64,000 bases of DNA. It comes from Flavobacterium sp. ACN2. Lineage in GTDB: Bacteria; Bacteroidota; Bacteroidia; Flavobacteriales; Flavobacteriaceae. Below the pieces are notes generated by a model, which worked only from the letters and a program-made list of their open reading frames with translations, had not been told where the DNA came from and did no database searches. The stretch spans positions 186,001 through 250,000 of the forward strand of contig NZ_MRCM01000004.1 in assembly GCF_002303885.1 (NCBI RefSeq). The letters run 5' to 3'. A program made the position numbers and the translations under genes. Shown here piece after piece: positions 1 to 7,846 of this stretch (its first letter is position 1; each line of letters opens with the position of its first letter).

Positions 1-1
1 T

Positions 2-1093
2 ATTGGTTATAATTTTAATCAGATACAATCAGATTGGTACGATGTAGTGAGACCTACAAAATTGCCAGCTTTTAAAGACGAATATGGACCAGATGGCAGT
101 TACTACGCTTCTGTGCGCCAGACCAGATTAGGTTTCAAAAATTACTTTGATACAGGAATTGGCGAATTAAAAACTCATTTTGAATTCGAGCTGTTCGGTA
201 CGGGTGTCGATGCTGGACAAACTACTTTTCGTTTACGTCATGCTTATGCCGAATTAGGAAAATTTGGAGCTGGACAAACTTGGAGCCCATTTATGGATAT
301 TGGTGTATTTCCGAATTCATTAGAGTATTGGGGGCCAACAGGAATGGTATTCTTCCGTAATATTCAAATTCGTTATATGCCCATTCAAGGTGATACCCGT
401 TTAACTATCGCATTAGAAAGACCTGGAGCAAGTGCCGATCAGGGAGATTATGCAAATCGTGTGGAACTGCAAGGCGTAAAAGCGCGATTTCCGTTGCCCG
501 ATCTTTCAGCAGAATATCACGTTGGAACAAAATGGGGATATGTAGAATTAGCAGGTATCTTAAGAAAAATTGAATGGAAAGATATGAATAATGATCAGTA
601 TGATTTGTCTGGAGATGCTGTAGGATGGGGGCTTAATTTAAGTACCAACATCAACTTTAGTAAAAATGATGTTTTTAGAGGGCAGGTGGTATATGGAGAA
701 GGAATACAGAACTACATGAACGATGCTCCTGTGGATATAGGTATCGAAAACAATTTTGATAATCCGGTGACTCCTGTAAAAGGTGTTGCGCTTCCTTTGG
801 TGGGTGTTGTAGCTTTTTTAGATCATACTTGGAGTGATAAATTTAGTACTGCAATTGGATATTCTATGATTGATATCGACAACTCTGATGGACAAATAGA
901 TGAGGCGTTTAAAAAGGGACAATACGCTCTTGTAAATGTCTTGTATACTCCTGTAAAAAATTGCACAGTTGGAGCAGAATTTCAGTGGGGTGACCGCGAA
1001 AATTTTAATGATGGATGGAGTACTTCAATAAACAAATTACAGTTTTCTTTTAAATATAATTTCTCACAATCATTTTATAAAAGAAACCAGTAA
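2..1093 (+). CDS. DcaP-like outer-membrane porin, 5' end outside window
   Basis: The reading frame is open from base 2, so the gene starts upstream of the window; the GTG at 47 is an internal codon and not the start. The visible 363 residues alternate short hydrophobic/aromatic beta strands with polar turns and end in a strand (LQFSFKYNF) followed by a short tail, as in outer-membrane barrels. Segments such as GAGQTWSPFMD and SLEYWGPTGMV resemble the DcaP family of trimeric porins, known for dicarboxylate uptake. It lies 36 bp upstream of an exported aspartase and an asparaginase on the same strand, which fits a pore for acidic substrates or products. Family assignment is by recognition, and the signal peptide is not visible. 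Confidence 0.7.
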   Translation: MGYNFNQIQSDWYDVVRPTKLPAFKDEYGPDGSYYASVRQTRLGFKNYFDTGIGELKTHFEFELFGTGVDAGQTTFRLRHAYAELGKFGAGQTWSPFMDIGVFPNSLEYWGPTGMVFFRNIQIRYMPIQGDTRLTIALERPGASADQGDYANRVELQGVKARFPLPDLSAEYHVGTKWGYVELAGILRKIEWKDMNNDQYDLSGDAVGWGLNLSTNINFSKNDVFRGQVVYGEGIQNYMNDAPVDIGIENNFDNPVTPVKGVALPLVGVVAFLDHTWSDKFSTAIGYSMIDIDNSDGQIDEAFKKGQYALVNVLYTPVKNCTVGAEFQWGDRENFNDGWSTSINKLQFSFKYNFSQSFYKRNQ

Positions 1094-1129
1094 AAGCTTT
1101 TGTTTTTTAATTAATAAAAAAAAGAAAAT

Positions 1130-2578
1130 ATGTGTAAAACTGTACAATACCTGCTATTGTTCGGATTGTCTTTAGGCATTCTTAATGCTCAAACCCGAAC
1201 TGAAAAAGATCTTCTAGGAGAAAAACAAATCCCAGCAAATGCTTACTACGGTGTGCAAACTGCACGTGCGTTAGAAAATTTTCAGATCAGTAGCTTGACT
1301 ACGCAATCTTATCCTGACTATGTAAAAGCTTTTGCAATGGTTAAACTAGCTGCGGCACGTGCCAATGCTGATGTAGGCCGACTTAAAAAAGACAGGCTTG
1401 CTGCTATAGAAAAAGCTTGCCAAGCTGTAATTGACGGCAAATATCACGATCAGTTTTTGGTCGATTTGTATCAAGGTGGTGCTGGTACTTCTGCCAATAT
1501 GAATGTGAACGAAGTTTTGGCCAATATCGCGCTAGAACTAAGCGGTCATAAAAAAGGAGAATATCAATACATTGAACCTCACGATGATCTTAATATGGGG
1601 CAATCAACAAACGATGTGTATCCAACAGCTATAAAAGTAGCATTACTGCTCCATAACGACAAACTTCTTAAAGAGGCCGATCTTTTGGCGAAAGCTTTCC
1701 ATAAAAAAGGTGATGAATTTAAAGACATCCTAAAAATGGGAAGAACTGAAGGGCAAGATGCTGTACCAATGACGGTAGGTCAGGAATTTCATGCTTTTGG
1801 GAATCAACTTGATGCGGAGATTAGCGCTTTAAAAAAATCGGAAGTTTATCTGTGCGAACAAAATATGGGGGCTACTGCTATCGGGACAGGAATTACTGCT
1901 TCTCCAGGTTATGCTGAGAAAGTAGCGGCACATCTGGCAAAAATTACAGGAAAACCAATCGTGATGAGCAAAGATCTTATTGCTGCTACAACTAGCCAAC
2001 AAGGTTTTGTAATGTATTCTTCTACACTTAAGAGCATGGCAGTTGCTTTGGCAAAAATAAGCAGCGATTTGATCATTTTGGCTTCTGGTCCTCGTACTGG
2101 TTTTTTCGAAATCAATTTGCCTGCACTTCAGCCAGGATCTTCAATTATGCCAGGAAAAGTAAATCCGGTTATGCCAGAATTGATGAACCAATTGTGTTTT
2201 AAAGTAATGGGGAATGACCTGACTGTAACGGTTGCCGCACAATCTGGTTTGTTGCAATTAAATGCTTTTGAGCCTGTTCAGGCTATTGCCATGATGGAAT
2301 CGCAAGGATTGTTTTTTAAAGCAATGCCATTATTTAGAAAAAACTGTATCGATGGCATCACGGTAAATAAAGATGTTTTAGCGCATTACATGGATAGAAG
2401 TGTAGGTGTTGTAACGGCTCTGAATCCTGTTTTGGGTTATGAAAAAACAACCGAACTGGCCAAAGAAGCACTCGCAACCAACAAAGGAATTTTAGAACTT
2501 ATACGCGAAAAGAAATTGCTGACAGAAGATCAAATTAAAAAACTTCTGGATCCAGCAACTTTAACGGGCCAAAAATAA
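1130..2578 (+). CDS. aspA: Aspartate ammonia-lyase (aspartase) with signal peptide
   Basis: Catalyses L-aspartate to fumarate plus ammonia. The 482-residue protein follows E. coli AspA closely: DLLGEKQIPANAYYGVQT near residue 27, VDLYQGGAGTSANMNVNEV, QSTNDVYPT, and the superfamily signature GSSIMPGKVNP at residues 336-346 with the catalytic SS loop. What differs is a hydrophobic N-terminus (about residues 1-20, ending LNAQ) that reads as a cleavable signal peptide, while classical aspartases are cytoplasmic. With the downstream exported asparaginase (20 bp gap) and the porin upstream, a periplasmic Asn to Asp to fumarate route is inferred. A fumarase is less likely given the aspartase-specific similarity throughout. 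Confidence 0.93.
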   Translation: MCKTVQYLLLFGLSLGILNAQTRTEKDLLGEKQIPANAYYGVQTARALENFQISSLTTQSYPDYVKAFAMVKLAAARANADVGRLKKDRLAAIEKACQAVIDGKYHDQFLVDLYQGGAGTSANMNVNEVLANIALELSGHKKGEYQYIEPHDDLNMGQSTNDVYPTAIKVALLLHNDKLLKEADLLAKAFHKKGDEFKDILKMGRTEGQDAVPMTVGQEFHAFGNQLDAEISALKKSEVYLCEQNMGATAIGTGITASPGYAEKVAAHLAKITGKPIVMSKDLIAATTSQQGFVMYSSTLKSMAVALAKISSDLIILASGPRTGFFEINLPALQPGSSIMPGKVNPVMPELMNQLCFKVMGNDLTVTVAAQSGLLQLNAFEPVQAIAMMESQGLFFKAMPLFRKNCIDGITVNKDVLAHYMDRSVGVVTALNPVLGYEKTTELAKEALATNKGILELIREKKLLTEDQIKKLLDPATLTGQK

Positions 2579-2598
2579 TCTCAATCTAAAACTACAAA

Positions 2599-3669
2599 AT
2601 GATGAAATTCAATATCAACTCTTACAAAAAAATACTTTTACTGCTGATACTGTCATTAAATATCAGCATGTTCGGACAGGCTAAACCTAAAGTTTTAATA
2701 TTGGCAACAGGCGGAACAATTGCCGGTTCTGCTAAAACGGGGGTACAATCTGGATACACTTCTGGGCAGGTTACTATTGATGCAATGGTAAATGCCATTC
2801 CAGATGCTTTAAAAGTAGCAGATATAAAAGGCGAGCAAATTGCGAATGTGGGATCTCAGGATATGTCATTTGAAATTATGCTGAAGGTAGCTAATCGAAT
2901 TAATGAATTGGCTAATAGCAATGATGTAGACGGTTTTGTAATTACACACGGAACTGATACGATGGAAGAAACGGCCTATTTTTTAAATCTAACTACAAAA
3001 ACAGATAAACCAGTAGTGCTTGTAGGATCAATGCGTCCGTCAACAGCCATTAGTGCAGACGGACCTTTAAATCTTTATAATGCGATTGAAGTAGCTGGCG
3101 ATCCTAAAGCAAGAGGTCGCGGAGTGCTTTTGGTAATGAATGATTGGATTCATTCTGCACAATCTTTAACAAAAGTGAGTACAACAGCCGTTCAGACTTT
3201 TATGTCTCCGCTTCGTGGACTTATCGGTATTACTTCTTACGGAACAAATGATTTCTTTAATTTCCCTAGTCAAAAATTTGGGAAAAACTCAGAATTTGAT
3301 GTGAAAGGTGTTAGCTCTTTTCCTCGTGTAGATATTATTTATGCCGATGCCGATATGAAACCAGATTTAATTGATGCTTCGATAGAACGCGGTGCTAAAG
3401 GAATTGTAATTGCTGGAGTAGGAAACGGAAATATGAATAAAGCTTCTCTAGATGCTTGCGCAAGAGCCAGCAAAAAAGGAATTATCGTAGTTCGAAGCAC
3501 GCGCGTTGCGACTGGACTTGTAAGCCGTAATGTAGAATGCAATGATGATGAACTTGGACTTATTGCCTCATACGCTTTGAATCCGCAGAAATCTAGAATT
3601 TTATTATCAGTAGCATTGCTGAAACAGAGAAGTTTGGCAGAACTCCAAAAGATATTTGAAGAATATTAA
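2599..3669 (+). CDS. ansB: Type II L-asparaginase, exported
   Basis: Hydrolyses asparagine to aspartate and ammonia. The 356-residue protein has a signal peptide (about residues 1-27, ending SMFGQA). It carries both catalytic threonine motifs: ATGGTIAGS at residues 36-44 (Thr37) and THGTDTMEET at 116-125 (Thr119, Asp120). It also has the conserved SMRPSTAISADGPLN segment. Length and export fit the periplasmic type II enzymes rather than the cytoplasmic type I. It follows aspA by 20 bp, so both are probably co-transcribed and its product feeds the aspartase. Two Met codons (2599, 2602) are possible starts. Confidence 0.93.
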   Translation: MMKFNINSYKKILLLLILSLNISMFGQAKPKVLILATGGTIAGSAKTGVQSGYTSGQVTIDAMVNAIPDALKVADIKGEQIANVGSQDMSFEIMLKVANRINELANSNDVDGFVITHGTDTMEETAYFLNLTTKTDKPVVLVGSMRPSTAISADGPLNLYNAIEVAGDPKARGRGVLLVMNDWIHSAQSLTKVSTTAVQTFMSPLRGLIGITSYGTNDFFNFPSQKFGKNSEFDVKGVSSFPRVDIIYADADMKPDLIDASIERGAKGIVIAGVGNGNMNKASLDACARASKKGIIVVRSTRVATGLVSRNVECNDDELGLIASYALNPQKSRILLSVALLKQRSLAELQKIFEEY

Positions 3670-3750
3670 AAAGGCCTGTGTTTACGAACAATTTTTTGAA
3701 CCTGTTTGTAAAATGAAATAATCTTATAACAATTTGAAAATTTAATAGGT

Positions 3751-4230
3751 ATGAAAAATAAAATAATTACAAGAGCGGTTCTCGCAGGGTTTTGTGTTTT
3801 ATTGGTTTCCTGCAATACAAAAAAAGACGAAAATGTTGTAATTGACTTAAAACAAGTCAAGAAAGAAATTCAGGCAAAAGAAAATGAATATGCTGCAACA
3901 TACAATGCTGGCCAGCTAAAAGAGATTGGTTACTATGCAGATGATGCCATAACTTTTTATCAAAATAGGCCACCCATTATTGGTAAAGATGCCAGATATG
4001 AATTTTTAGAATCAGATTTGGCTAATAATACAAATATAATATCTTTTGAAACCAAAGAAGTTTTTGTTTCTAAGGATGGTAATATGGTTGTAGAAGTAGG
4101 ATACTACAAAGTAACAGATTCTACTAACACTCCAGTTAATACTGGAAACTATATGAGCCTTTTTGAAAAAAGAGATGGCAAATATGTATGCTTAAGAGAC
4201 ATGAGTGCATCTGATGGATTGACAGAATAA
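3751..4230 (+). CDS. Lipoprotein with DUF4440/SnoaL-like (NTF2-fold) domain
   Basis: The protein has 159 residues. A short charged N-terminus and hydrophobic stretch end in the lipobox LLVSC, so Cys21 would be lipidated after export. The body (ENEYAATYNAGQLKEIGYYADDAITFYQNRPPI and on; only motifs are cited here) has the helix-then-beta layout of DUF4440/SnoaL NTF2-fold proteins, including the typical ADDAITF element and a final RDGKYVCLRDMSAS strand. Members bind or turn over small ligands, but no catalytic residue set can be recognised here. It stands alone on the plus strand, 81 bp after the asparaginase, and may or may not belong to that transcript. Confidence 0.75.
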   Translation: MKNKIITRAVLAGFCVLLVSCNTKKDENVVIDLKQVKKEIQAKENEYAATYNAGQLKEIGYYADDAITFYQNRPPIIGKDARYEFLESDLANNTNIISFETKEVFVSKDGNMVVEVGYYKVTDSTNTPVNTGNYMSLFEKRDGKYVCLRDMSASDGLTE

Positions 4231-4316
4231 AAATAACATTGAAATACTCCCAATTTAGTTTGGAGTACCGCTTAGCTAAACTTTAGCAAGTAATTAAAAA
4301 CTATAAAATTAAGATT

Positions 4317-4796
4317 ATGAAAAAAATAATATTTATACTGTCACTAGCTTTTGGATTGAATGTCACGGCCCAGAGCTCTGTTGATGAAATTAAACTCATC
4401 CAAGACCTTTACGGAAAATCTAAAGCAGAAGTGGTTAAAGAATATTTGGGCTTGACCGATGTACAGGCAGCTGCATTTCAGCCTATTTACGACAAATACG
4501 AAACAGAACGCAAAGCCTTAAGTCAGAAGAAGATTCAAATTCTAGAAGATTATGCGAAGAATTATGCCAATTTGAGTGACGCTAAAGCGACAGAATTAAC
4601 CTCATCGAATTTAAAGTACAATCAAGAAGCTGAAAAACTGCTTGCGAAAACCCATTCTAAACTGGTAAAACCAATTGGCGGAATCAATGCTGCAAAATTT
4701 GTACAGCTTGAGCAGTATTTGCAAGTAACCATACGAGCAGAAATTCAAGATGCAATTCCTTTTATTGGCGAATTGGATAAAACTAAAAAACACTAG
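4317..4796 (+). CDS. Exported helical protein of unknown function
   Basis: The protein has 159 residues with a signal peptide ending NVTAQ (about residue 19). The mature part is nearly all helix, rich in Lys, Glu and Ala (QAAAFQPIYDKYETERKAL, LSDAKATELTSSNLKYNQEAE). The pattern of a periplasmic helical hairpin recalls Spy/CpxP-type or DUF-class helical proteins of Bacteroidetes, but no LTxxQ repeat is present, so no family is assigned. It lies between the DUF4440 lipoprotein and a His-rich exported protein, all on the plus strand with gaps of about 80 bp. Confidence 0.75.
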   Translation: MKKIIFILSLAFGLNVTAQSSVDEIKLIQDLYGKSKAEVVKEYLGLTDVQAAAFQPIYDKYETERKALSQKKIQILEDYAKNYANLSDAKATELTSSNLKYNQEAEKLLAKTHSKLVKPIGGINAAKFVQLEQYLQVTIRAEIQDAIPFIGELDKTKKH

Positions 4797-4873
4797 ACGA
4801 TTTCTGGGTACAGATTAGAAAGTATAGAAAGAATCATTTTCTACTCTTCTTATTAATATTTTATACTCTTACT

Positions 4874-5938
4874 ATGATAAAGATATTTACAAAATATTTG
4901 ACAGTCGCATTAATGATGTCTGCCCAGTTGATTTTTTGTCAAGCTGAAAATGATGGCCCAGAACTTGGGCTTCCAGGAGACAATCTTGATTTATATGCCG
5001 TGATGTCCCTGTTTCAGAAATCAAAAACTATTGAAGAATTTGAGAAAAACCTGAATTTAGAGAAAACAGGAATCAATAATCTGGATTTGAATCTGGATAA
5101 AAAAGTAGACTTTATAAAAGTAGTCACAAAGAAAAACGGAAATTCGTTTACTTTTATTCTTCAAGTTGCTGTAAACAAGAACGAAAATCAGGACGTTGCT
5201 GTTATTTTGGTTGATAAAGATAAAAACGGAAAGGTAAAAATGCAGATTGTAGGCGATGAGCTGCTGTACGGAAAAGATTATGTCATTGAACCAGTAGCTA
5301 AATCCGCACCAGCAAAAACAGCAAACCCAGCTTATGCAGGAGACGATCCCGTACAAAGCGCGCCAGCCGTAACGGCAGTTGTAGTAGAAACGGTGCCCAT
5401 TGTACAATATGTATATTCACCGGCTTATGTGCCGTATTATCCACCTTATTATTACGGATTTTACCCGCCTTATTTCGCCGCTTTTACCGTAATGGCGGTC
5501 GGAATTTATCGTCACAACCATTATTACCATCATCATGGTTATCATGGCGGTCATTATCATGGCGGACATAATAACGTATACATTAATAACAGAAACAATT
5601 TTAATAATTACAATAATAATAGATCAAGATCTAACACAGTACGAGACAATTCTACCAATAACAGATACAATACCAATCGAGGTAATTCGCGCCCTTCTGC
5701 AAGCACACGACCATCGACAGGAACAGGAAATCGAGCAGGAAATACCAATGCATCTGGAAGAACACGCCAGAGTGCATCGCCAAGTGCGGGGACTTCAAAT
5801 CTTAATAGAGGAAGTTCTTCAAACTCCAATTTTAATAGAGGCGGAGGAGCTTCGTCAAGACCAAGCGCTGGACAAATGGGAGGTGGTTCTCGTGGCGGAG
5901 GCGGCTTTGGCGGCGGAGGTGGTGGAAGAAGACGATAA
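4874..5938 (+). CDS. Exported protein with His/Asn-rich and Gly/Ser/Arg-rich tail
   Basis: The protein has 354 residues with a signal peptide ending LIFCQA. An N-terminal globular part (about residues 25-135) includes a calcium-loop-like stretch (LDLNLDKKVDFIKV) and VDKDKNGKVKMQIVGDELL. A Pro/Tyr-rich hydrophobic linker (YVPYYPPYYYGFYPPYF) follows. Next comes a His cluster (HNHYYHHHGYHGGHYHGGH, about residues 215-233), then long Asn/Arg/Ser runs and a Gly-rich end with terminal GGGGGRRR. The function is unknown; the His cluster could bind metal ions and the tail is probably disordered. Overlapping frames over the tail are shadows created by its biased composition. A clear terminator follows. 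Confidence 0.78.
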   Translation: MIKIFTKYLTVALMMSAQLIFCQAENDGPELGLPGDNLDLYAVMSLFQKSKTIEEFEKNLNLEKTGINNLDLNLDKKVDFIKVVTKKNGNSFTFILQVAVNKNENQDVAVILVDKDKNGKVKMQIVGDELLYGKDYVIEPVAKSAPAKTANPAYAGDDPVQSAPAVTAVVVETVPIVQYVYSPAYVPYYPPYYYGFYPPYFAAFTVMAVGIYRHNHYYHHHGYHGGHYHGGHNNVYINNRNNFNNYNNNRSRSNTVRDNSTNNRYNTNRGNSRPSASTRPSTGTGNRAGNTNASGRTRQSASPSAGTSNLNRGSSSNSNFNRGGGASSRPSAGQMGGGSRGGGGFGGGGGGRRR

Positions 5939-5966
5939 ACGGCGTTTTTTATAATGTTTCATCAGA

Positions 5967-6002
5967 AAAAATGCGTAAGTCCTTTTGGGTTTACGCATTT
6001 TT
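5967..6002 (+). terminator. Rho-independent terminator after the His-rich protein gene
   Basis: An inverted repeat with arms ATGCGTAA and TTACGCAT (extended by A and T runs) and a 12-nt loop is followed by T-rich sequence, 28 bp after the stop codon at 5938. Confidence 0.75.
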
Positions 6003-6057
6003 GGTTTTTATATCGATGAGGTAATGTTTAAAAATAGACAAGATTCTTCCAGCTATT

Positions 6058-6285
6058 CATTCCGTAGGAATGTTTCGTTGGTAGAAATAAGATTTGAATC
6101 AGAAATACACGTTCCGTAGAAACGTCTCGTTGGTAGAATTTAAATATGAACCAGATTATACGTTCCGTAGGAACGTTTGATTAATTAAACGTTTTTTTAT
6201 TTCCCTAAAATCAGGTGTCCCTACAGGACACACTGCGAAACAATATTATTTTTTTTCTACCGATGAGATATTCCTAACGGAATAT
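6058..6285. repeat. Cluster of five short palindromes in a 505-bp gene-free gap
   Basis: The gap 5939-6443 holds no credible gene. Inside it are CATTCCGTAGGAATG (6058-6072), CGTTCCGTAGAAACG (6110-6124), CGTTCCGTAGGAACG (6161-6175), GTGTCCCTACAGGACAC (6215-6231) and ATATTCCTAACGGAATAT (6268-6285). Each is a 6-7 bp stem with a 3-5 nt loop. The first two are followed by TCGTTGGTAGAA, and a near-inverse of it (TTTTTTCTACCGATGAGAT) lies before the fifth. The core TTCC-GTA-GGAA varies in compensated pairs, which suggests that hairpin structure is kept. This resembles a REP/BIME-like cluster. Confidence 0.7.
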
Positions 6286-6443
6286 TCAATAATGTTAATT
6301 TGCGTTTTTCTGCAGTGAGGTTATATTGAATAAAATTTTATCGAAAAAAAAGCATTTATTTTGCTGGTTATCATATAAGATAACCCAATAGTGAAAATAT
6401 ATTATGACATTTGAATTATTGAAAATGATATAAAATTGAAAGA

Positions 6444-6731
6444 ATGGAAGCGGCAGAAATAGAGTACCTAAAAAAGCAATCAGCTCAATATTTAAATATT
6501 TTGAAATCGGCTAATAAAGGTTACAACGCAGAAATTAATGTTTTGAATTACTCCGAATTAGGCTGTGTGATAACAAATATGTTAAAGATGTGTGTTTTAG
6601 CATTAGAACAAGATAATGGAAAAAAGCTATCTATAGATGTTGGACTGGTTTTGGAACAAGCGCTTCAATTATTTCCAGCTGATGAAATGGAATTGTTGGA
6701 TATTATTAACGAAATGTTGGTTAAGGAATAA
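6444..6731 (+). CDS. Small protein of unknown function (95 aa)
   Basis: A 95-residue acidic, helical protein (start MEAAEIEYLKKQSAQYLN, end DIINEMLVKE) without signal peptide or membrane segment, so probably cytoplasmic. No family is recognised. It has its own terminator directly after the stop codon and follows the palindrome cluster, so it looks monocistronic. The even codon use and matching terminator support a real gene. Confidence 0.6.
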   Translation: MEAAEIEYLKKQSAQYLNILKSANKGYNAEINVLNYSELGCVITNMLKMCVLALEQDNGKKLSIDVGLVLEQALQLFPADEMELLDIINEMLVKE

Positions 6732-6732
6732 A

Positions 6733-6762
6733 AAAAGCTTCAGATTGTTCTGAAGCTTTTTG
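6733..6762. terminator. Bidirectional terminator between convergent genes
   Basis: A perfect stem AAGCTTCAGA / TCTGAAGCTT with a short loop sits between A and T runs, right after the 95-aa gene and directly before the end of arsC on the other strand. It belongs to a recurrent hairpin family seen also near 8247, 11031, 12403, 19247 and 19912. Confidence 0.85.
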
Positions 6763-7182
6763 TTATGCTAAATTTTCTGCTACAAAGTTTTTACAATAAC
6801 CTTTTATCAGCTCTCTTACGCTTCTAAACTGCTCCATGATTTCAGAATCTGTTCCTATTGCTTTTGCAGGATCGGGAAAATTGTAATGAAATTTGACTGC
6901 TTTTGTTGGAAAAAATGGGCATCGTTCTTTAGCATTGTCGCAAACCGTAATCACAAAATCAAAATCAATATGCGTATATTCATCAATATTGTTCGAAGTA
7001 TGATTTGAAATGTCTATTCCATCTTCCTTCATTATCAAAATGGCTTTTGGATTAACGCCATGAGTTTCTACACCCGCGCTGTAAACCTCAGCTTTATTTC
7101 CTGCAAAAAATTTCATGTAGCCTTCGGCAATCTGGCTTCTGCAGCTATTTCCTGTACAAAGTATTAGTATTTTCTTTTTCAT
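6763..7182 (-). CDS. arsC: Arsenate reductase, LMW-phosphatase type
   Basis: Reduces arsenate to arsenite in the cytoplasm, probably with thioredoxin. The protein has 139 residues from the start chosen here. The N-terminal P-loop ILCTGNSCRSQIAEG carries the CX5R catalytic motif. SAGVETHGVNPKAI, the DFVITVCDNAKERCP segment with the two redox cysteines, and the FPDPAKA loop are typical of thioredoxin-coupled ArsC. An in-frame codon six residues upstream exists, but the ATG at 7182 gives the family's normal MKKKILILC start and lies 2 nt after a preceding 41-codon ORF. Last gene of the arsR-DUF6428-smORF-arsC run. Confidence 0.93.
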   Translation of the reverse strand: MKKKILILCTGNSCRSQIAEGYMKFFAGNKAEVYSAGVETHGVNPKAILIMKEDGIDISNHTSNNIDEYTHIDFDFVITVCDNAKERCPFFPTKAVKFHYNFPDPAKAIGTDSEIMEQFRSVRELIKGYCKNFVAENLA

Positions 7183-7184
7183 AA

Positions 7185-7310
7185 TTAAACAAATAACCAA
7201 ATGATATTTATGATGCAGAATTTGGGTTCAAAACCGAAAATAAGTTGCAATAAAATAACGGATGAGGTTATTATAATTGGTTTCTTGTATTTAAAGATTT
7301 GTTCTTTCAT
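7185..7310 (-). CDS. Overlooked 41-aa hydrophobic ORF inside the ars operon
   Basis: The frame runs from ATG at 7310 to TAA at 7185-7187. It encodes 41 residues, starting MKEQIFKYKKPIIITSSVI and ending INIIWLFV: a charged start, a hydrophobic span, a short GFEPKF turn and a second hydrophobic stretch, as in a tiny membrane protein. It begins 3 nt after the stop of the DUF6428 gene (TAA AAA ATG) and stops 2 nt before the arsC ATG. That packing suggests translational coupling and a real gene rather than a spacer. No family is recognised. It could also be a remnant of a larger membrane gene. Confidence 0.5.
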   Translation of the reverse strand: MKEQIFKYKKPIIITSSVILLQLIFGFEPKFCIINIIWLFV

Positions 7311-7313
7311 TTT

Positions 7314-7787
7314 TTAGCAGCATCCAGAATTTGGAGTACAGCATGAAGCATTGTCATTGGTTAGTTGAGTAAGATTGATCTTTTGTTTTTCAGCAGGAAT
7401 ACCGCAAGCGTCTTGGGCTAAACAAGCTGTGGTTTTGTTTTTTAGGACAAAAGTTTTTCCGTTAAATTCTAAATCATATTTTCCAATTGTGGTGCTTTGG
7501 TATTCTACTTCAATTTCGAAGTCTTCGATGTTTAGCTTGTCTTCAGACAATTGAATGATGTGCAATAGTTTATTTGGTTTTAAACGATGCTCAAAATCAT
7601 TGGCATCCCAAAGCTGAAAGTTTACTGCTTTTTCATTTCTGATTACTCCGCCGCAATCAATAAAATTTTTGGTAATTACCCCAACTTCTGTCACATGAAA
7701 ATGTTCTGGTACAAAAGTTCCGTTTTCTAATTGAAATTCAACATTGTTCAATGTTGGTAAAATCTGTTTTATTTGTGATAATTTCAT
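7314..7787 (-). CDS. DUF6428 family protein
   Basis: The protein has 157 residues, cytoplasmic, with no signal peptide. It starts MKLSQIKQILPTLNNVEFQ and continues with alternating strands (GTFVPEHFHVTEVGVITKNF, FIDCGGVIRNEKAVNFQLW). The family is one I associate with DUF6428, usually found beside ArsR-type regulators in Bacteroidetes. The C-terminus is cysteine-rich (ASCCTPNSGCC), so binding of arsenite or another soft metal is a reasonable inference. It is the second gene of the operon, 59 bp after arsR, and has an operator-like repeat just upstream. Confidence 0.8.
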   Translation of the reverse strand: MKLSQIKQILPTLNNVEFQLENGTFVPEHFHVTEVGVITKNFIDCGGVIRNEKAVNFQLWDANDFEHRLKPNKLLHIIQLSEDKLNIEDFEIEVEYQSTTIGKYDLEFNGKTFVLKNKTTACLAQDACGIPAEKQKINLTQLTNDNASCCTPNSGCC

Positions 7788-7808
7788 CTTGTTTTTATTT
7801 ATTTGTTA

Positions 7809-7830
7809 ATTGCAATATTACGATATAGTT
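7809..7830 (-). promoter_or_regulatory. Operator-like repeat, copy 2 (upstream of DUF6428 gene)
   Basis: A 22-bp sequence containing TGCAATATTACGATATAG is identical to the copy at 8189-8210 upstream of arsR. It lies in the 59-bp gap before the DUF6428 gene. It is the likely binding site of the ArsR repressor, giving a second regulated point inside the operon. Confidence 0.6.
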
Positions 7831-7846
7831 ACTCAAAAAAAATGTT

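Noticed and set aside
47..49. GTG as start of the porin gene
   Set aside because: The frame is open to base 2 and reads like mature barrel sequence upstream; the gene is cut by the window edge.
5535..5954. Plus-strand ORF of 139 codons overlapping the His-rich protein
   Set aside because: Frame shadow of a low-complexity region; no signal peptide or known domain, while the 4874 frame has both a signal peptide and a globular part.
6058..6285. CRISPR array
   Set aside because: The palindromes differ from each other and are irregularly spaced; there is no constant repeat of 25-40 bp.
6763..7200. Six extra N-terminal residues on ArsC
   Set aside because: The internal ATG at 7182 directly follows the preceding short ORF and gives the standard family N-terminus.
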